DNA of 40,235 bases from Oscillospiraceae bacterium (GTDB lineage Bacteria; Bacillota; Clostridia; Oscillospirales; Ruminococcaceae). A program made the translations under genes and the position numbers. Below are positions 14,918-22,576 of the stretch, piece after piece. The stretch's first letter is position 1. Each line of letters opens with the position of its first letter. The stretch spans positions 1 through 40,235 of the forward strand of contig SFLS01000008.1 in NCBI GenBank assembly GCA_004554485.1, given 5' to 3'. The notes under the pieces are model-generated. The model saw only the letters and a program-made list of their open reading frames with translations. It did not search any database and was not told the DNA's origin.

Positions 14918-16327
14918 ATGATCGAAACCATCAGCAGTATCAATTCCGCGGTAAGCGGCATCGTATGGGGTCTGCCGGCTATGGCGCTCATCTTCGGCGT
15001 GGGACTGTACCTCAGCATCCGTACCGGCTTTTTGCAGTTCCGCAAATTCGGCACCGTCTGGCGCAATACCATCGGTAAGCTCTTCCAAAAGACCCCCGAG
15101 GCCGGCAAGGGCGCCGTTACCCCGTTCCAGGCAGTCTGCACCGCCCTGGCGGCCACCGTCGGCACCGGCAACATTGCCGGCGTGGCGGGCGCCATCGCCA
15201 TCGGCGGTCCCGGCGCTGTTTTCTGGATGTGGATTTCCGCCCTGCTGGGCATGGTAACCAAGTACAGCGAGGTTACGCTGGCGGTCCATTTCCGCCAGAA
15301 GAACAAGCACGGCGACTGGGTAGGCGGCCCGATGTATTATATCCAGAACGGTCTGGGCAAGGGCTGGAAGTGGTTGGCGGTCCTGTTTTCCATCTTCGGT
15401 GTTTTTGCGGTCTTCGGGACCGGCAACGCCACCCAGGTCAATACCATCGTCACCTCCATTGATGCGGCGCTGATCAACTTCGGCGTCATCGGCGCGGAGG
15501 GCACCGGCACTTTGAACCTGATCCTCGGCATCGCGATCGCCCTGCTGGTGGCGCTGGTTCTGCTGGGCGGCATCAAGCGCATCGGCCGCGTGACCGAGCG
15601 CCTGGTCCCCTTTATGGCGCTGCTGTATGTGGTGCTGGGCCTTGGCGTCGTCGTTATCAACATTGAAAATGTCCCCGGCGTATTTGCCGCCATTGTCAAG
15701 GGCGCTTTTAATCCCGCGGCTGTTACCGGCGGCGTGGTGGGCGCCATGTTTACCGCGATGCAGAAGGGCGTTGCCCGCGGCATTTTCTCCAACGAGGCCG
15801 GCCTTGGTACCGCCTCCATCGCCCATGCCAGCGCTGACGTAAAGGATCCCGTTCAGCAGGGCCTGTTCGGTGTGTTCGAGGTGTTCATCGACACCATCGT
15901 GATCTGCACCCTGACCGCACTGGTTATCCTGTGCAGCGGCGCCCCCTTTACCTACGGGGCAGCGGCCGGCGCGGAGCTGACCATCAGCGGCTTTACCAGC
16001 TCCTACGGCAGCTGGGTCTCCATCTTTACGGCGGTGGCGCTGTGCTGCTTCGCCTTTTCCACCATCCTCGGCTGGGGCCTGTACGGTTCCCGCTGCTGTG
16101 AGTATCTGTTCGGCGAAAAGATCATCAAGCCCTTTATGGTGGTCTATGCGCTGGTGGCGATCCTCGGCGCGACGATGGATCTGGGCCTGCTGTGGGATAT
16201 CGCCGAGACCTTCAACGGCATGATGGCGATCCCCAACCTCATCGGCGTGGCGCTGCTGTCGCCGGTGGTGCTCAAGCTGACCAAAGAGTATTTCACCAAG
16301 GAAAAGGAAAGCCCCCTGTGCAAATAA
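14918..16327 (+). CDS. Sodium:alanine/glycine symporter (AGCS family)
   Basis: This 469-residue membrane protein has around eleven helices and belongs to the alanine-or-glycine:cation symporter family. Diagnostic parts are TALAATVGTGNIAGVAGAI, GGPGAVFWMWISALLGMVTKYSE, VGGPMYYIQNGLG and the family hallmark FSNEAGLGTASIAHA. It imports alanine or glycine with sodium. ATG 14918 follows AAAGGAAG; the frame extends upstream into the T-box terminator and that part is not coding. Control is by the T-box at 14600-14861, which fits an amino acid importer. Confidence 0.95.
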   Translation: MIETISSINSAVSGIVWGLPAMALIFGVGLYLSIRTGFLQFRKFGTVWRNTIGKLFQKTPEAGKGAVTPFQAVCTALAATVGTGNIAGVAGAIAIGGPGAVFWMWISALLGMVTKYSEVTLAVHFRQKNKHGDWVGGPMYYIQNGLGKGWKWLAVLFSIFGVFAVFGTGNATQVNTIVTSIDAALINFGVIGAEGTGTLNLILGIAIALLVALVLLGGIKRIGRVTERLVPFMALLYVVLGLGVVVINIENVPGVFAAIVKGAFNPAAVTGGVVGAMFTAMQKGVARGIFSNEAGLGTASIAHASADVKDPVQQGLFGVFEVFIDTIVICTLTALVILCSGAPFTYGAAAGAELTISGFTSSYGSWVSIFTAVALCCFAFSTILGWGLYGSRCCEYLFGEKIIKPFMVVYALVAILGATMDLGLLWDIAETFNGMMAIPNLIGVALLSPVVLKLTKEYFTKEKESPLCK

Positions 16328-16353
16328 TCCTTGTTTACCCATTTTCTCCTCCC

Positions 16354-16383
16354 GGGACGGCGCTGCATCGCCGTCCCTTTTTG
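16354..16383 (+). terminator. Terminator of the symporter gene
   Basis: GGGACGGCG (16354-16362) pairs perfectly with CGCCGTCCC (16369-16377), followed by TTTTTGTTG. Confidence 0.85.
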
Positions 16384-16413
16384 TTGATACCCGGAAAAAG
16401 CCGGGGCAGGGGA

Positions 16414-16572
16414 TTATCTGTCCGCGGGGAGACTGTTCTGCCGCGCCGCCCGCAAAAAGGCTTCTTTTGTCATGGGCGCCAGGCACCGGCGGCCCCGGCA
16501 GATATACAGGGTGGGCTGCCCGTCGAGCTGACCGGACTGTTTAACAAACCGCATCGGTCTCGCCCCCTTCAC
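16414..16572 (-). pseudogene. Remnant: C-terminal end of a DUF255/YyaL-type thioredoxin-fold gene
   Basis: On the minus strand the frame ending at 16414 reads DGQPTLYICRGRRCLAPMT followed by EAFLRAARQ. This looks like the last 40 residues of the DUF255 (YyaL/SSP411-type) family, whose C-terminus typically has a Y-V-C-x-x-x-x-C-x-x-P-V block. Upstream the coding character stops at about 16575, where GC-rich sequence changes abruptly to AT-rich. The matching N-terminal remnant is at 18022-18181, on the other side of the AT-rich island. The assignment rests on recall of the family pattern, not a search. Confidence 0.65.
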
Positions 16573-16585
16573 CTTAGAAAAAGTG

Positions 16586-16614
16586 TTGAATTCTTGCTTA
16601 ATATTTGGTAATAT
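16586..16614 (+). promoter_or_regulatory. Promoter of the AT-rich island genes
   Basis: TTGAAT (16586-16591) and TAATAT (16609-16614) are 17 bases apart with TGG in front of the -10. It lies right at the left edge of the AT-rich island. Confidence 0.55.
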
Positions 16615-16706
16615 ATAGTGGGAATACTTGATGGAAGGGGATTCCAATGGCGAAGTAGTACTGACTATACAAGAAGAAAAAGACTAACGAAAAAAGAGAC
16701 TGCATA

Positions 16707-17651
16707 ATGAAAAAGATAACAAGAAACATCATTTGCTACTTGATAATTTTTTGCATGTTGGTTCCCCAGTTAGCCATGGCTGAACCCTTTATGTCTGAAT
16801 ATAGGCTCGAAGCAATCGTCGAGTCTATTACCCCTGAAAAAGCTGCACGACTGACGCTTCCTGAGCTGCAGGAGGCAGTAACGCTTGCAGAGACCGAAGA
16901 ACAAGCTACGATTATTTTTAATGAGCTGATTCGCTATTATAACGGGGAAAAGACGGGTGTACAGACAAATGCTGTTGCTGCTGCCAGCAACACGATAGAC
17001 AATTATCTTAGTTTCACTTCCTCGTATAATAGTTCTACGAATAAGCTCACTGTCAGCTATACTATCAAGGGCGTTATGCCCAGTGGAGTAGCGTTCACTT
17101 TAGGTTATGAATACCCTGCATCTACCAGGACTACCGGTGCGTCAATTTCCCTCGTTGGAAAAGCAAAAGGAAGCTACACGCAAGAATTTACCCCGAAAGG
17201 ATTAGTTTGTGCGTTCCGCTCTTGCGCAGAATTTTCGGCACATGGCTATAACGAAAGCAAAGCCGGAACGACATTTTATCCTTTTGTGCCCAAGACTACA
17301 TATGACCATGTTGTTTCCAAAGGAGAAACTCTTGCACTCGATATCATGTTGTGGGGTGTAGCAATACCTGTTGGGCTTTCCCTTGCTGAAGGCATAGCGG
17401 TACTTAGATTGCCAGCAAAGTTGGTGAAATATAGTAAATATGCTTTTAGCTTTATTGGAGGCCCCGTTTTCAACTTTTTATCATTCCCGTCAAGACTTGA
17501 GACCGGGAATAAAGTGCATATTGAAGTGTGGGGAACAGCAACTTCTACCTCAGACAATGTATATGCCAAGATCATTGTTTGGCAATATGACAGTGATCAG
17601 TCTCCTGTACGATATTCAGGTACTGTTACTTATCATATGCCTGGCTTCTGA
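16707..17651 (+). CDS. Unknown secreted protein in an AT-rich island
   Basis: The 314-residue protein has a clear signal peptide (KK near the start, hydrophobic ICYLIIFCMLVPQ, cleavage after LAMA). After it come a mostly polar helical stretch (residues 30-80), a Ser/Thr/Asn-rich segment suggestive of beta structure (about 95-165), two moderately hydrophobic stretches (about 205-232 and 243-258) and a beta-like end. I recognise no domain. Its codons use A/T far more than the neighbours, and it sits between two ends of a broken gene, so it was probably acquired. SD is weak (AAAGAG, 9 bases before ATG). The 82-residue membrane gene follows 20 bases later, suggesting a pair. Confidence 0.75.
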   Translation: MKKITRNIICYLIIFCMLVPQLAMAEPFMSEYRLEAIVESITPEKAARLTLPELQEAVTLAETEEQATIIFNELIRYYNGEKTGVQTNAVAAASNTIDNYLSFTSSYNSSTNKLTVSYTIKGVMPSGVAFTLGYEYPASTRTTGASISLVGKAKGSYTQEFTPKGLVCAFRSCAEFSAHGYNESKAGTTFYPFVPKTTYDHVVSKGETLALDIMLWGVAIPVGLSLAEGIAVLRLPAKLVKYSKYAFSFIGGPVFNFLSFPSRLETGNKVHIEVWGTATSTSDNVYAKIIVWQYDSDQSPVRYSGTVTYHMPGF

Positions 17652-17671
17652 GGAAGTGACTATGTATTTAT

Positions 17672-17920
17672 ATGGATAAGATTAAGTTGTTTATTGTGTT
17701 TGATGTTCTTACAGCCATTTTATGGGGAGTATTAACCAACCAACTCTTTGGGACTTTATGGTATTGGGTTGCGGGCATCTCTTTGGCTGCACTTTCCGAG
17801 TTCTGGGTAAGGAAGGTTAAAAAGCTTTCAGCACAGAAAGCAGTAGCATTGGGTTTTTTGGAATTTTTTCCGATGCTTTGCTGGTTAGTAACTCGCTACT
17901 TGTGTTGGCGATATTTGTGA
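17672..17920 (+). CDS. Unknown small membrane protein in the AT-rich island
   Basis: The 82-residue protein has about three hydrophobic segments (residues 5-20, 24-42 and 58-79) with a basic loop RKVKKLSAQK between the second and third. The tryptophan- and leucine-rich make-up is that of an integral membrane protein. No family is recognised. It begins 20 bases after the secreted protein and shares its low GC, so the two probably arrived and are expressed together; a role in exporting, anchoring or protecting against the secreted protein is only conjecture. Confidence 0.65.
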   Translation: MDKIKLFIVFDVLTAILWGVLTNQLFGTLWYWVAGISLAALSEFWVRKVKKLSAQKAVALGFLEFFPMLCWLVTRYLCWRYL

Positions 17921-17984
17921 ATTTGGATTATCAATAGCATATCGCCAAGCCAAAATAACAAAAGAAAACATTAGATCATCTAAG

Positions 17985-18012
17985 GTCCCCATGCCCAAAA
18001 TGGCATGGGGAC
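17985..18012. repeat. Inverted repeat at the right edge of the AT-rich island
   Basis: GTCCCCATGCC (17985-17995) pairs perfectly with GGCATGGGGAC (18002-18012). No T-run follows on either strand, so a standard terminator is doubtful. A small palindrome TTAGATCATCTAA lies just before it at 17971-17983. The DUF255 remnant resumes about ten bases to the right. Confidence 0.6.
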
Positions 18013-18021
18013 TACGGCTAT

Positions 18022-18181
18022 ATAAAGCGGCTTTCGGGTCACCTCGCAGGCCTTGCAGTAGGCGAGGATCAGCATGGCGTTATCGTAAAGCATCTTCTCA
18101 AAGTGCGGCACCAGGAAGTAACGGTCGGTGGAGTAGCGGCAGAAGATAGGGGCTGGTCTGTTCTTTCAGATGATTGCTCAT
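18022..18181 (-). pseudogene. Remnant: N-terminal end of a DUF255/YyaL-type gene with internal deletion
   Basis: On the minus strand ATG 18181, with GAGGTGG upstream, encodes MSNHLKEQTSPYLL, the hallmark N-terminus of the DUF255 thioredoxin-fold family. Directly afterwards, in another frame, the sequence encodes STDRYFLVPHFEKMLYDNA and LILAYCKACEVTRKPLY, which in intact members lies some 240 residues further on. So most of the thioredoxin domain is deleted and the frame is broken; the original frame stops after about 27 codons. The gene would have been about 650 residues long and probably followed the FAD/Rieske gene in one operon, since its start is 10 bases after that gene's stop. Confidence 0.75.
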
Positions 18182-18190
18182 TTTACCACC

Positions 18191-19489
18191 TCAGCGCTTC
18201 AGATTGCCGGTTGCCGGATTATCGATGAGCCGGCCGTCCCGGGTAAACCGCGAACCGTGACAGGGGCAGTCCCAGCTGTGCTCCGCCGGATTCCACTTCA
18301 GCGCGCAGCCCAGGTGGGGGCAGCGCCTGACGGTCGGGGTCAGCAGGTTGACGACAGCCTCCAGCGCGTTAAGCGCCAGCTGCGGGCGCAGGATGCTCCG
18401 GGAGGGGGAAAAGACGCCGGGGTAGGGGCTGGGCCGGCCCTGCACCAGTTCGGAGAGGATCTTTGCAGCGACCATCGAGGTGGTCATGCCCCACTTCTGA
18501 AAGCCGGTGGCGACGTAGAGGTTTTCGGCGCGGGCGGAATAGGGGCCGATATAGGGGGCGCCGTCCAGCGTCATGCAGTCCTGCGCCGCAAAGTGATACC
18601 GCTCGACGGCGTTGGGGTAATACCGCGCGGCAAAATCACGCAGCTCCTGCCAGCCGCCGCCTTTTTTGCCCGTGCGGTGGCCGCCGCCCCCTACCAGCAG
18701 CAGGTCTCCGTACCGGCGGAAGGACATTCCTTTTTTTGATTCGTCCACGTAGATGCCGCAGAACGCCGGCGCGTTCTGCAGGGCAATCTCGTAGGAGCGG
18801 TGCTGGTACATTTTAAGGAAGTAGCTGCCGTGCTTGTTGAGAAAGGGGAAGTGAGTGGCTACGATGACCTTTTGGGCAGTGATGCAGCCGCGGCCGGTTC
18901 GGGCGGTGGTGCCGGCCAGCTCCCGCACCTTGGTGTGTTCATAGATGCGCAGTCCCCCGGCAAGGGCGGCGACCAGCTTCAGCGGGTGGAACTGCGCCTG
19001 CCCGGGGAATTTGACCGCGCCCGCCACCGCAAAGGGCAGCGGCAGCGTTTCGGTAAACTCCGCGGGGACGCCCAGTGCTTCCAGCGCCCGCAGCTCCTGT
19101 TCGAGTTTACGGCGGTCATCAAGTGAATAGACGTACGAATCCGTTTCCTCTAGGTCGCAGTCGATACGCCGGGCCAGCGCGCGGTACTGCCGCAGCGCCT
19201 CCTCGTTGGCGCGCAGGTACTGGGCCGCGGCGTCGGGGCCGAATTCCCGAATCAGGCGGCGGTAGATCAGCCCGTGCTGGGCGGTGATCTTTGCCGTGGT
19301 GTTTTTGGTGATGCCGCTGCAGAGGGTCTCGGCCTCGACCAGCGCATAGTCCACCCCCGCCTGCTGCAAAAACCAGGCGCACAGAATGCCCGCCATTCCG
19401 CCGCCAATGATGAGCACGTCGGTTTTCAGATCCCCGTTCAGGCGCTCAAACCGGGGAAGCGCCGCCGTTTTTTCCCATAAGGAACCCAT
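18191..19489 (-). CDS. FAD-dependent oxidoreductase with C-terminal Rieske [2Fe-2S] domain
   Basis: The 432-residue protein has a DAO-type FAD domain (Rossmann motif VLIIGGGMAGILCAWFLQQAG, later NTTAKITAQHG, and the C-terminal FAD block NLYVATGFQKWGMTTSMVAA) followed by a small Rieske cluster domain with CPHLGC and CPCHGSRF supplying two Cys and two His ligands. Such fusions occur widely in Firmicutes, Bacteroidetes and others, but their substrates are unknown. ATG 19489 follows GGAGGG. A broken DUF255 gene starts ten bases after its stop. Confidence 0.92.
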   Translation of the reverse strand: MGSLWEKTAALPRFERLNGDLKTDVLIIGGGMAGILCAWFLQQAGVDYALVEAETLCSGITKNTTAKITAQHGLIYRRLIREFGPDAAAQYLRANEEALRQYRALARRIDCDLEETDSYVYSLDDRRKLEQELRALEALGVPAEFTETLPLPFAVAGAVKFPGQAQFHPLKLVAALAGGLRIYEHTKVRELAGTTARTGRGCITAQKVIVATHFPFLNKHGSYFLKMYQHRSYEIALQNAPAFCGIYVDESKKGMSFRRYGDLLLVGGGGHRTGKKGGGWQELRDFAARYYPNAVERYHFAAQDCMTLDGAPYIGPYSARAENLYVATGFQKWGMTTSMVAAKILSELVQGRPSPYPGVFSPSRSILRPQLALNALEAVVNLLTPTVRRCPHLGCALKWNPAEHSWDCPCHGSRFTRDGRLIDNPATGNLKR

Positions 19490-19621
19490 GCTTTTTCCCT
19501 CCGCACAGTGGTATTTACCGATAGTATTCCTGCCTGTGCCTGTTCCTATTCCGGGCAGCGGACGATGCGATACCCCCCTCCTATGGCGGAGGGGGTAGTT
19601 TACTGTGTATTTACGGTGTGC

Positions 19622-19675
19622 TTTGAATGCAAAAAACTGCAAATAAAGGGCAATAAACGCAAACTGCAAAAAGCC
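19622..19675. other. A-tract array upstream of the FAD/Rieske gene
   Basis: Five GCAA-type A-tracts begin near 19629, 19639, 19650, 19659 and 19666, that is, about one helical turn apart. Phased A-tracts of this sort bend DNA. The stretch lies 130-190 bases upstream of the FAD/Rieske start. The rest of 19490-19697 shows no gene. Confidence 0.4.
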
Positions 19676-19697
19676 TGAAAACCCGCATAAACAAAAG

Positions 19698-19723
19698 AAA
19701 AACCCGCATTTCTGCGGGTTTTT
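19698..19723. terminator. Terminator of the tRNA-Ser pair
   Basis: AAAAACCCGCA (19698-19708) pairs perfectly with TGCGGGTTTTT (19713-19723). On the minus strand, downstream of the tRNAs, TTCTTTTG follows. Confidence 0.8.
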
Positions 19724-19726
19724 CTG

Positions 19727-19816
19727 TGGCGGAGATGGAGGGATTTGAACCCTCGCGGCACTTTCGCACCCTACTCCCTTAGCAGGGGAGCCCCTTCACC
19801 ACTTGGGTACATCTCC
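19727..19816 (-). tRNA. tRNA-Ser (GCU)
   Basis: The 90-nt gene has acceptor GGAGATG (19816-19810) pairing with CATCTCC, discriminator G and an encoded CCA at 19729-19727. The anticodon loop contains CTGCTAA, with GCT at 19783-19781. The long variable arm (GAGTAGGGTGCGAAAGTGC region) is typical of class II serine tRNAs, and the T-loop GGTTCAAATCC is standard. Confidence 0.95.
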
Positions 19817-19845
19817 AAGGGCGGCGACTTTGCAGCGGAGGTGTT

Positions 19846-19933
19846 TGGCGGAGAGGATGGGATTCGAACCCATGGCTCTTGAAGAGTCACCGGTTTTCAA
19901 GACCGGCTCCTTAAACCGCTCGGACACCTCTCC
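19846..19933 (-). tRNA. tRNA-Ser (UGA)
   Basis: The 88-nt gene has acceptor GGAGAGG (19933-19927) pairing with CCTCTCC and an encoded CCA at 19848-19846. The anticodon loop CTTGAAA gives TGA (19899-19897). The long variable arm GTGACTCTTCAAGAGCC marks it as a class II serine tRNA. It lies 29 bases upstream of tRNA-Ser(GCU) in the same orientation, so both are probably on one precursor. Confidence 0.95.
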
Positions 19934-20004
19934 ACGGCTCAATATCGTACCTTGATATATTAGCATAAGGCCGGGGGTTCGTCAAGCGGTTCTTTGGATA
20001 ATTT

Positions 20005-21066
20005 TCACCCGACGGCGCAAAGCTGCGTACCGGGATAGTAATGCGCCAGGATGGTGCGGTAATCCTTGCCGTGCTGCGCCAGGTACTGCGCCCCGTATTG
20101 GGAAAGCCCCACCCCGTGCCCGTAGCCCAGCACCGTAAGGGTAAATACGCCCTTTTGGTATTCCACGGTAAAGGAGGCGCTGCGCAGCCCCAGCAGAGTG
20201 CGCAGCTGCTGGCCGGTCAGCACGCGGTCCCCCGCCTGTACCGAGGTAACGTATCCCGCTTCGCTCCGCTCCAGCACCTTGATCCACCCGGCAGGGTCCT
20301 GCCCGGTCAGGATGGACTGGGCGGTCAGCATTTTGCGCAGCTCGGCATCGGTAAGGGTGACGGTGCTGCGGTAGCCGGAGGCTTCGGTATCCCAGTGGCT
20401 GTCCACCGGGACAAGATAGGGCAGCGCGCCCTCCCATACGTTCGCGGCGTCCTCGGTGGTTTTTCCGGCGCTGATGGCAAAGTAAGCCGCCAGGATCGGC
20501 TCGTCCTCGTAGGTGATCAGATACTTCATCGCCTCCGCGGCGGCGGCCTTTATCTTCCGGCTGTATTCCTCGTAGTGGTCTCCCCAGTGCGCCTTCATGC
20601 CGTCGACGGTCATATAGCCCAGGTTGTGCGCGGGGTCGGCGGCAAAATCCGCCCCCTTCAGTTCCTCCGGGGGATCGGCCCGACGCAGCGCGGCCAGATA
20701 GTGGGCGTTGGTGAAGCTTGCGATCCCCTGTGCGATGAGGGCGTCGGATTCGTACAGGGCGGGCATTTCGGCGGCGATGGCCCCGGCGACGTAATCCGGG
20801 GCGGAAACGGTCTCCACCCGGCCGGTCGCCTCGTTCAGGATGCGGAAGGATTCCAGCACCGCCGGCGAACCCGACTTTTGCGCATCGTCGGTGTCTTCCC
20901 GTTGGTCGTCGGGCAGGATCAGCGTTTCCTCCTGCGGCGTGCCGGCGCCGCCTGAAAGGGAATTTGCGGTCCCCAGCGGCGTACCGCTCCACAGCAGCAC
21001 CAGCAGCGGCAGCACCAGCATCCCCGCCGCGGCGCTTCCCAGCAGCGCCCAATCCGCCTTCATCAT
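20005..21066 (-). CDS. spoIID: SpoIID/LytB-type sporulation protein
   Basis: The protein has an N-terminal membrane helix and a SpoIID domain, a lytic transglycosylase that degrades peptidoglycan during engulfment of the forespore. The catalytic-Glu region is GAIAAEMPALYESDALIAQG and the end carries GYGHGVGLSQYGAQYLA, both family hallmarks. About 353 residues from ATG 21066, chosen because AAAGGAGGAG lies directly before it; a longer start at 21084 would place that SD inside the gene. Upstream, an ATT-16-CATAAGCT on the minus strand is a faint match to a sigma-E promoter. Its presence suggests a sporulating organism or ancestor. Confidence 0.9.
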   Translation of the reverse strand: MMKADWALLGSAAAGMLVLPLLVLLWSGTPLGTANSLSGGAGTPQEETLILPDDQREDTDDAQKSGSPAVLESFRILNEATGRVETVSAPDYVAGAIAAEMPALYESDALIAQGIASFTNAHYLAALRRADPPEELKGADFAADPAHNLGYMTVDGMKAHWGDHYEEYSRKIKAAAAEAMKYLITYEDEPILAAYFAISAGKTTEDAANVWEGALPYLVPVDSHWDTEASGYRSTVTLTDAELRKMLTAQSILTGQDPAGWIKVLERSEAGYVTSVQAGDRVLTGQQLRTLLGLRSASFTVEYQKGVFTLTVLGYGHGVGLSQYGAQYLAQHGKDYRTILAHYYPGTQLCAVG

Positions 21067-21119
21067 CCACTCCTCCTTTGCCATAGGTGTTTGTCCCTAC
21101 AGCTTATGCAAGGCGGCCG

Positions 21120-21158
21120 AAAAAAATACGGCAGAGCGCCCAAGGGGGCGTTCTGCCG
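21120..21158 (-). terminator. Terminator of the sigma factor operon
   Basis: CGGCAGAACGCCC (21158-21146) pairs with GGGCGCTCTGCCG (21141-21129), with one wobble, followed on the minus strand by TATTTTTTT. It separates the sigma operon from spoIID. Confidence 0.85.
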
Positions 21159-21173
21159 GGGGTGTGACTGTGT

Positions 21174-22040
21174 TCAGGCGATCTGCAGGATCTCCCCGAG
21201 CCGGGCGGCCTGCTGCGCCGTCAGGACCGTGGCGGTGCCGCTGTGGTAGTCCGCTACAAGCAGCTCCTCGGGGAAAAAACCGTACAGCGTTTTATCCAGC
21301 ATGAAGTAATGGGAGCAGACCGCAGGCAGCACGGCGGCCTGCCAGACCTGCTTGGCGTTCTGCGGATACAGCATTTCCCGGACGGCGTCATAGTCTTTGC
21401 CCATCAGCCGGGAGGAAACGGCGGCCATCGCGTCAAAGTCGGTCAGATCCGGGACCGGCTGCGGTCCCGGCGAAACCAGGATGCTTTCGCCGGCGCCAAC
21501 CCCTGTGGAGAACTCCTCCCGCAGATCGCCGGAGGAGGAATTCTCCGCGCCGTCGCCCGCGGTGGAGGGATTGGGCGCAGGTGCAGAGGCGACGGCGTCG
21601 TTTTGGTCGTTTGCGGTTGCCTGGTTATTCTTTTGGGCTTCTCCCTCCCACCCGCTCATCAGCAGATCCTCGTCGCTGTCGGGGAGGGTCTCCTCCGGAC
21701 AGGCGGCTTCGGTCTCTCCGGCGGTCGGAGAGGTTTGCGGCGCGCCAAACAAAAGCTCGCTGCTGTCCTTGGAAAGGCCGCCTGCGCCGCTGCGCAGCAG
21801 CACGGTAACACCCACCGCCAGCACCAGCACCGCGGCCAGGCTGCCCCAGCGCTTCCAGTGCAGGACGGTCACATTCTCCTTTTGCAGCGCCGGGGAGGCT
21901 TCTGCATCGGCTTTGTCCATTCGGGCAAACAGCGCCTCGGCCGAAAGAGAGGCAGGCAGCTCGGGCTGCCCGGCCTTTTCCAGTTCGGCCCGCAGCCATT
22001 CCCGGTCCGGCTCAAGTTCGTTTATGCGGTTCCGGTTCAT
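21174..22040 (-). CDS. Probable membrane-anchored partner (anti-sigma-like) of the ECF sigma factor
   Basis: The 288-residue protein has a cytoplasmic N-terminus of about 64 residues, one membrane helix (about 65-82, WGSLAAVLVLAVGVTVLL), a long low-complexity linker rich in Ala, Glu and Ser, and a C-terminal extracytoplasmic domain of about 100 residues (from DLTDFDAMAAVSSRL to the end). I recognise no named domain and no zinc-binding HxxxCxxC motif. The ATGA overlap with the sigma gene and the topology make an anti-sigma or sensor role likely by analogy with ECF pairs. The C-terminal part may sense an envelope signal. Confidence 0.7.
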   Translation of the reverse strand: MNRNRINELEPDREWLRAELEKAGQPELPASLSAEALFARMDKADAEASPALQKENVTVLHWKRWGSLAAVLVLAVGVTVLLRSGAGGLSKDSSELLFGAPQTSPTAGETEAACPEETLPDSDEDLLMSGWEGEAQKNNQATANDQNDAVASAPAPNPSTAGDGAENSSSGDLREEFSTGVGAGESILVSPGPQPVPDLTDFDAMAAVSSRLMGKDYDAVREMLYPQNAKQVWQAAVLPAVCSHYFMLDKTLYGFFPEELLVADYHSGTATVLTAQQAARLGEILQIA

Positions 22041-22576
22041 TTTCCTGCCTCCTTTCCGTTTTCCTGCAATTGCCGCCGCAGCTTTTTCAGCGTGCGGGAA
22101 AGCTTGCTGCTCACCGTGCCCTGCGGCAGCCCCAGCATGGCCGCGATCTCCCGCAGGGTGTAGCCCTCCAACACCGAAAGCAGCACGATGCTGCGCTCCT
22201 CAACGGTCAGCGTGCCCAGGGCCTCGTTCAGCTCGGCGTGGCGGGTGGCGGTCTCCGGGGCGGCTTCCTCGGCGGTTTCGTAGTAGCTGTCCAGGTCGAT
22301 CTCCCGCCTCTGCGCCACATACCGCCCGATCTTCCGCTTGCAGCGGAAGGAGAGGATGCGGAACATCCAGCTGCGGAACGCCTCCGGCTCCCGCAGGTTT
22401 TTCAGCCCCTTCCACGCTTCGGCAAAGGTTTCCGCCACCGCATCCTCGGCGTCCTGCGGATTGCCCAGGGTATACAGGGCCATGCGGTACAGGTCGCCCG
22501 CCATGCTCTCGTACAGTGCGCCGAAGGCAGCCCGGCTGCCCTTCTGTGCCTCTATGACCTGCTGGGTGATCGTCAT
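22037..22576 (-). CDS. ECF-type RNA polymerase sigma factor (sigma-70 family)
   Basis: This 179-residue protein has region 2 (AFGALYESMAGDLYRMALYT, NPQDAEDAVAETFAEAWKGL, FRSWMFRI) and region 4 (TLTVEERSIVLLSVLEGYT, LREIAAMLGLPQGTVSSKL), the usual two-domain layout of ECF sigma factors. ATG 22576 follows AAGGAAGG; a longer frame upstream lacks sigma features. The next gene overlaps it by four bases and likely encodes its regulator. Target genes cannot be told; SpoIID downstream is cut off by a terminator. Confidence 0.92.
   Translation of the reverse strand: MTITQQVIEAQKGSRAAFGALYESMAGDLYRMALYTLGNPQDAEDAVAETFAEAWKGLKNLREPEAFRSWMFRILSFRCKRKIGRYVAQRREIDLDSYYETAEEAAPETATRHAELNEALGTLTVEERSIVLLSVLEGYTLREIAAMLGLPQGTVSSKLSRTLKKLRRQLQENGKEAGK

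Noticed and set aside
17985..18012. The 11-bp hairpin at the island edge as a rho-independent terminator
   Set aside because: No T-run follows on either strand. It is kept as an inverted repeat, possibly an insertion footprint.
19727..19933. tRNA-Ser pair as an integration site of a prophage or island
   Set aside because: Both tRNAs are intact, and no integrase, direct repeat of a tRNA end or foreign gene block adjoins them. The AT-rich island is 1.7 kb away in a protein gene.
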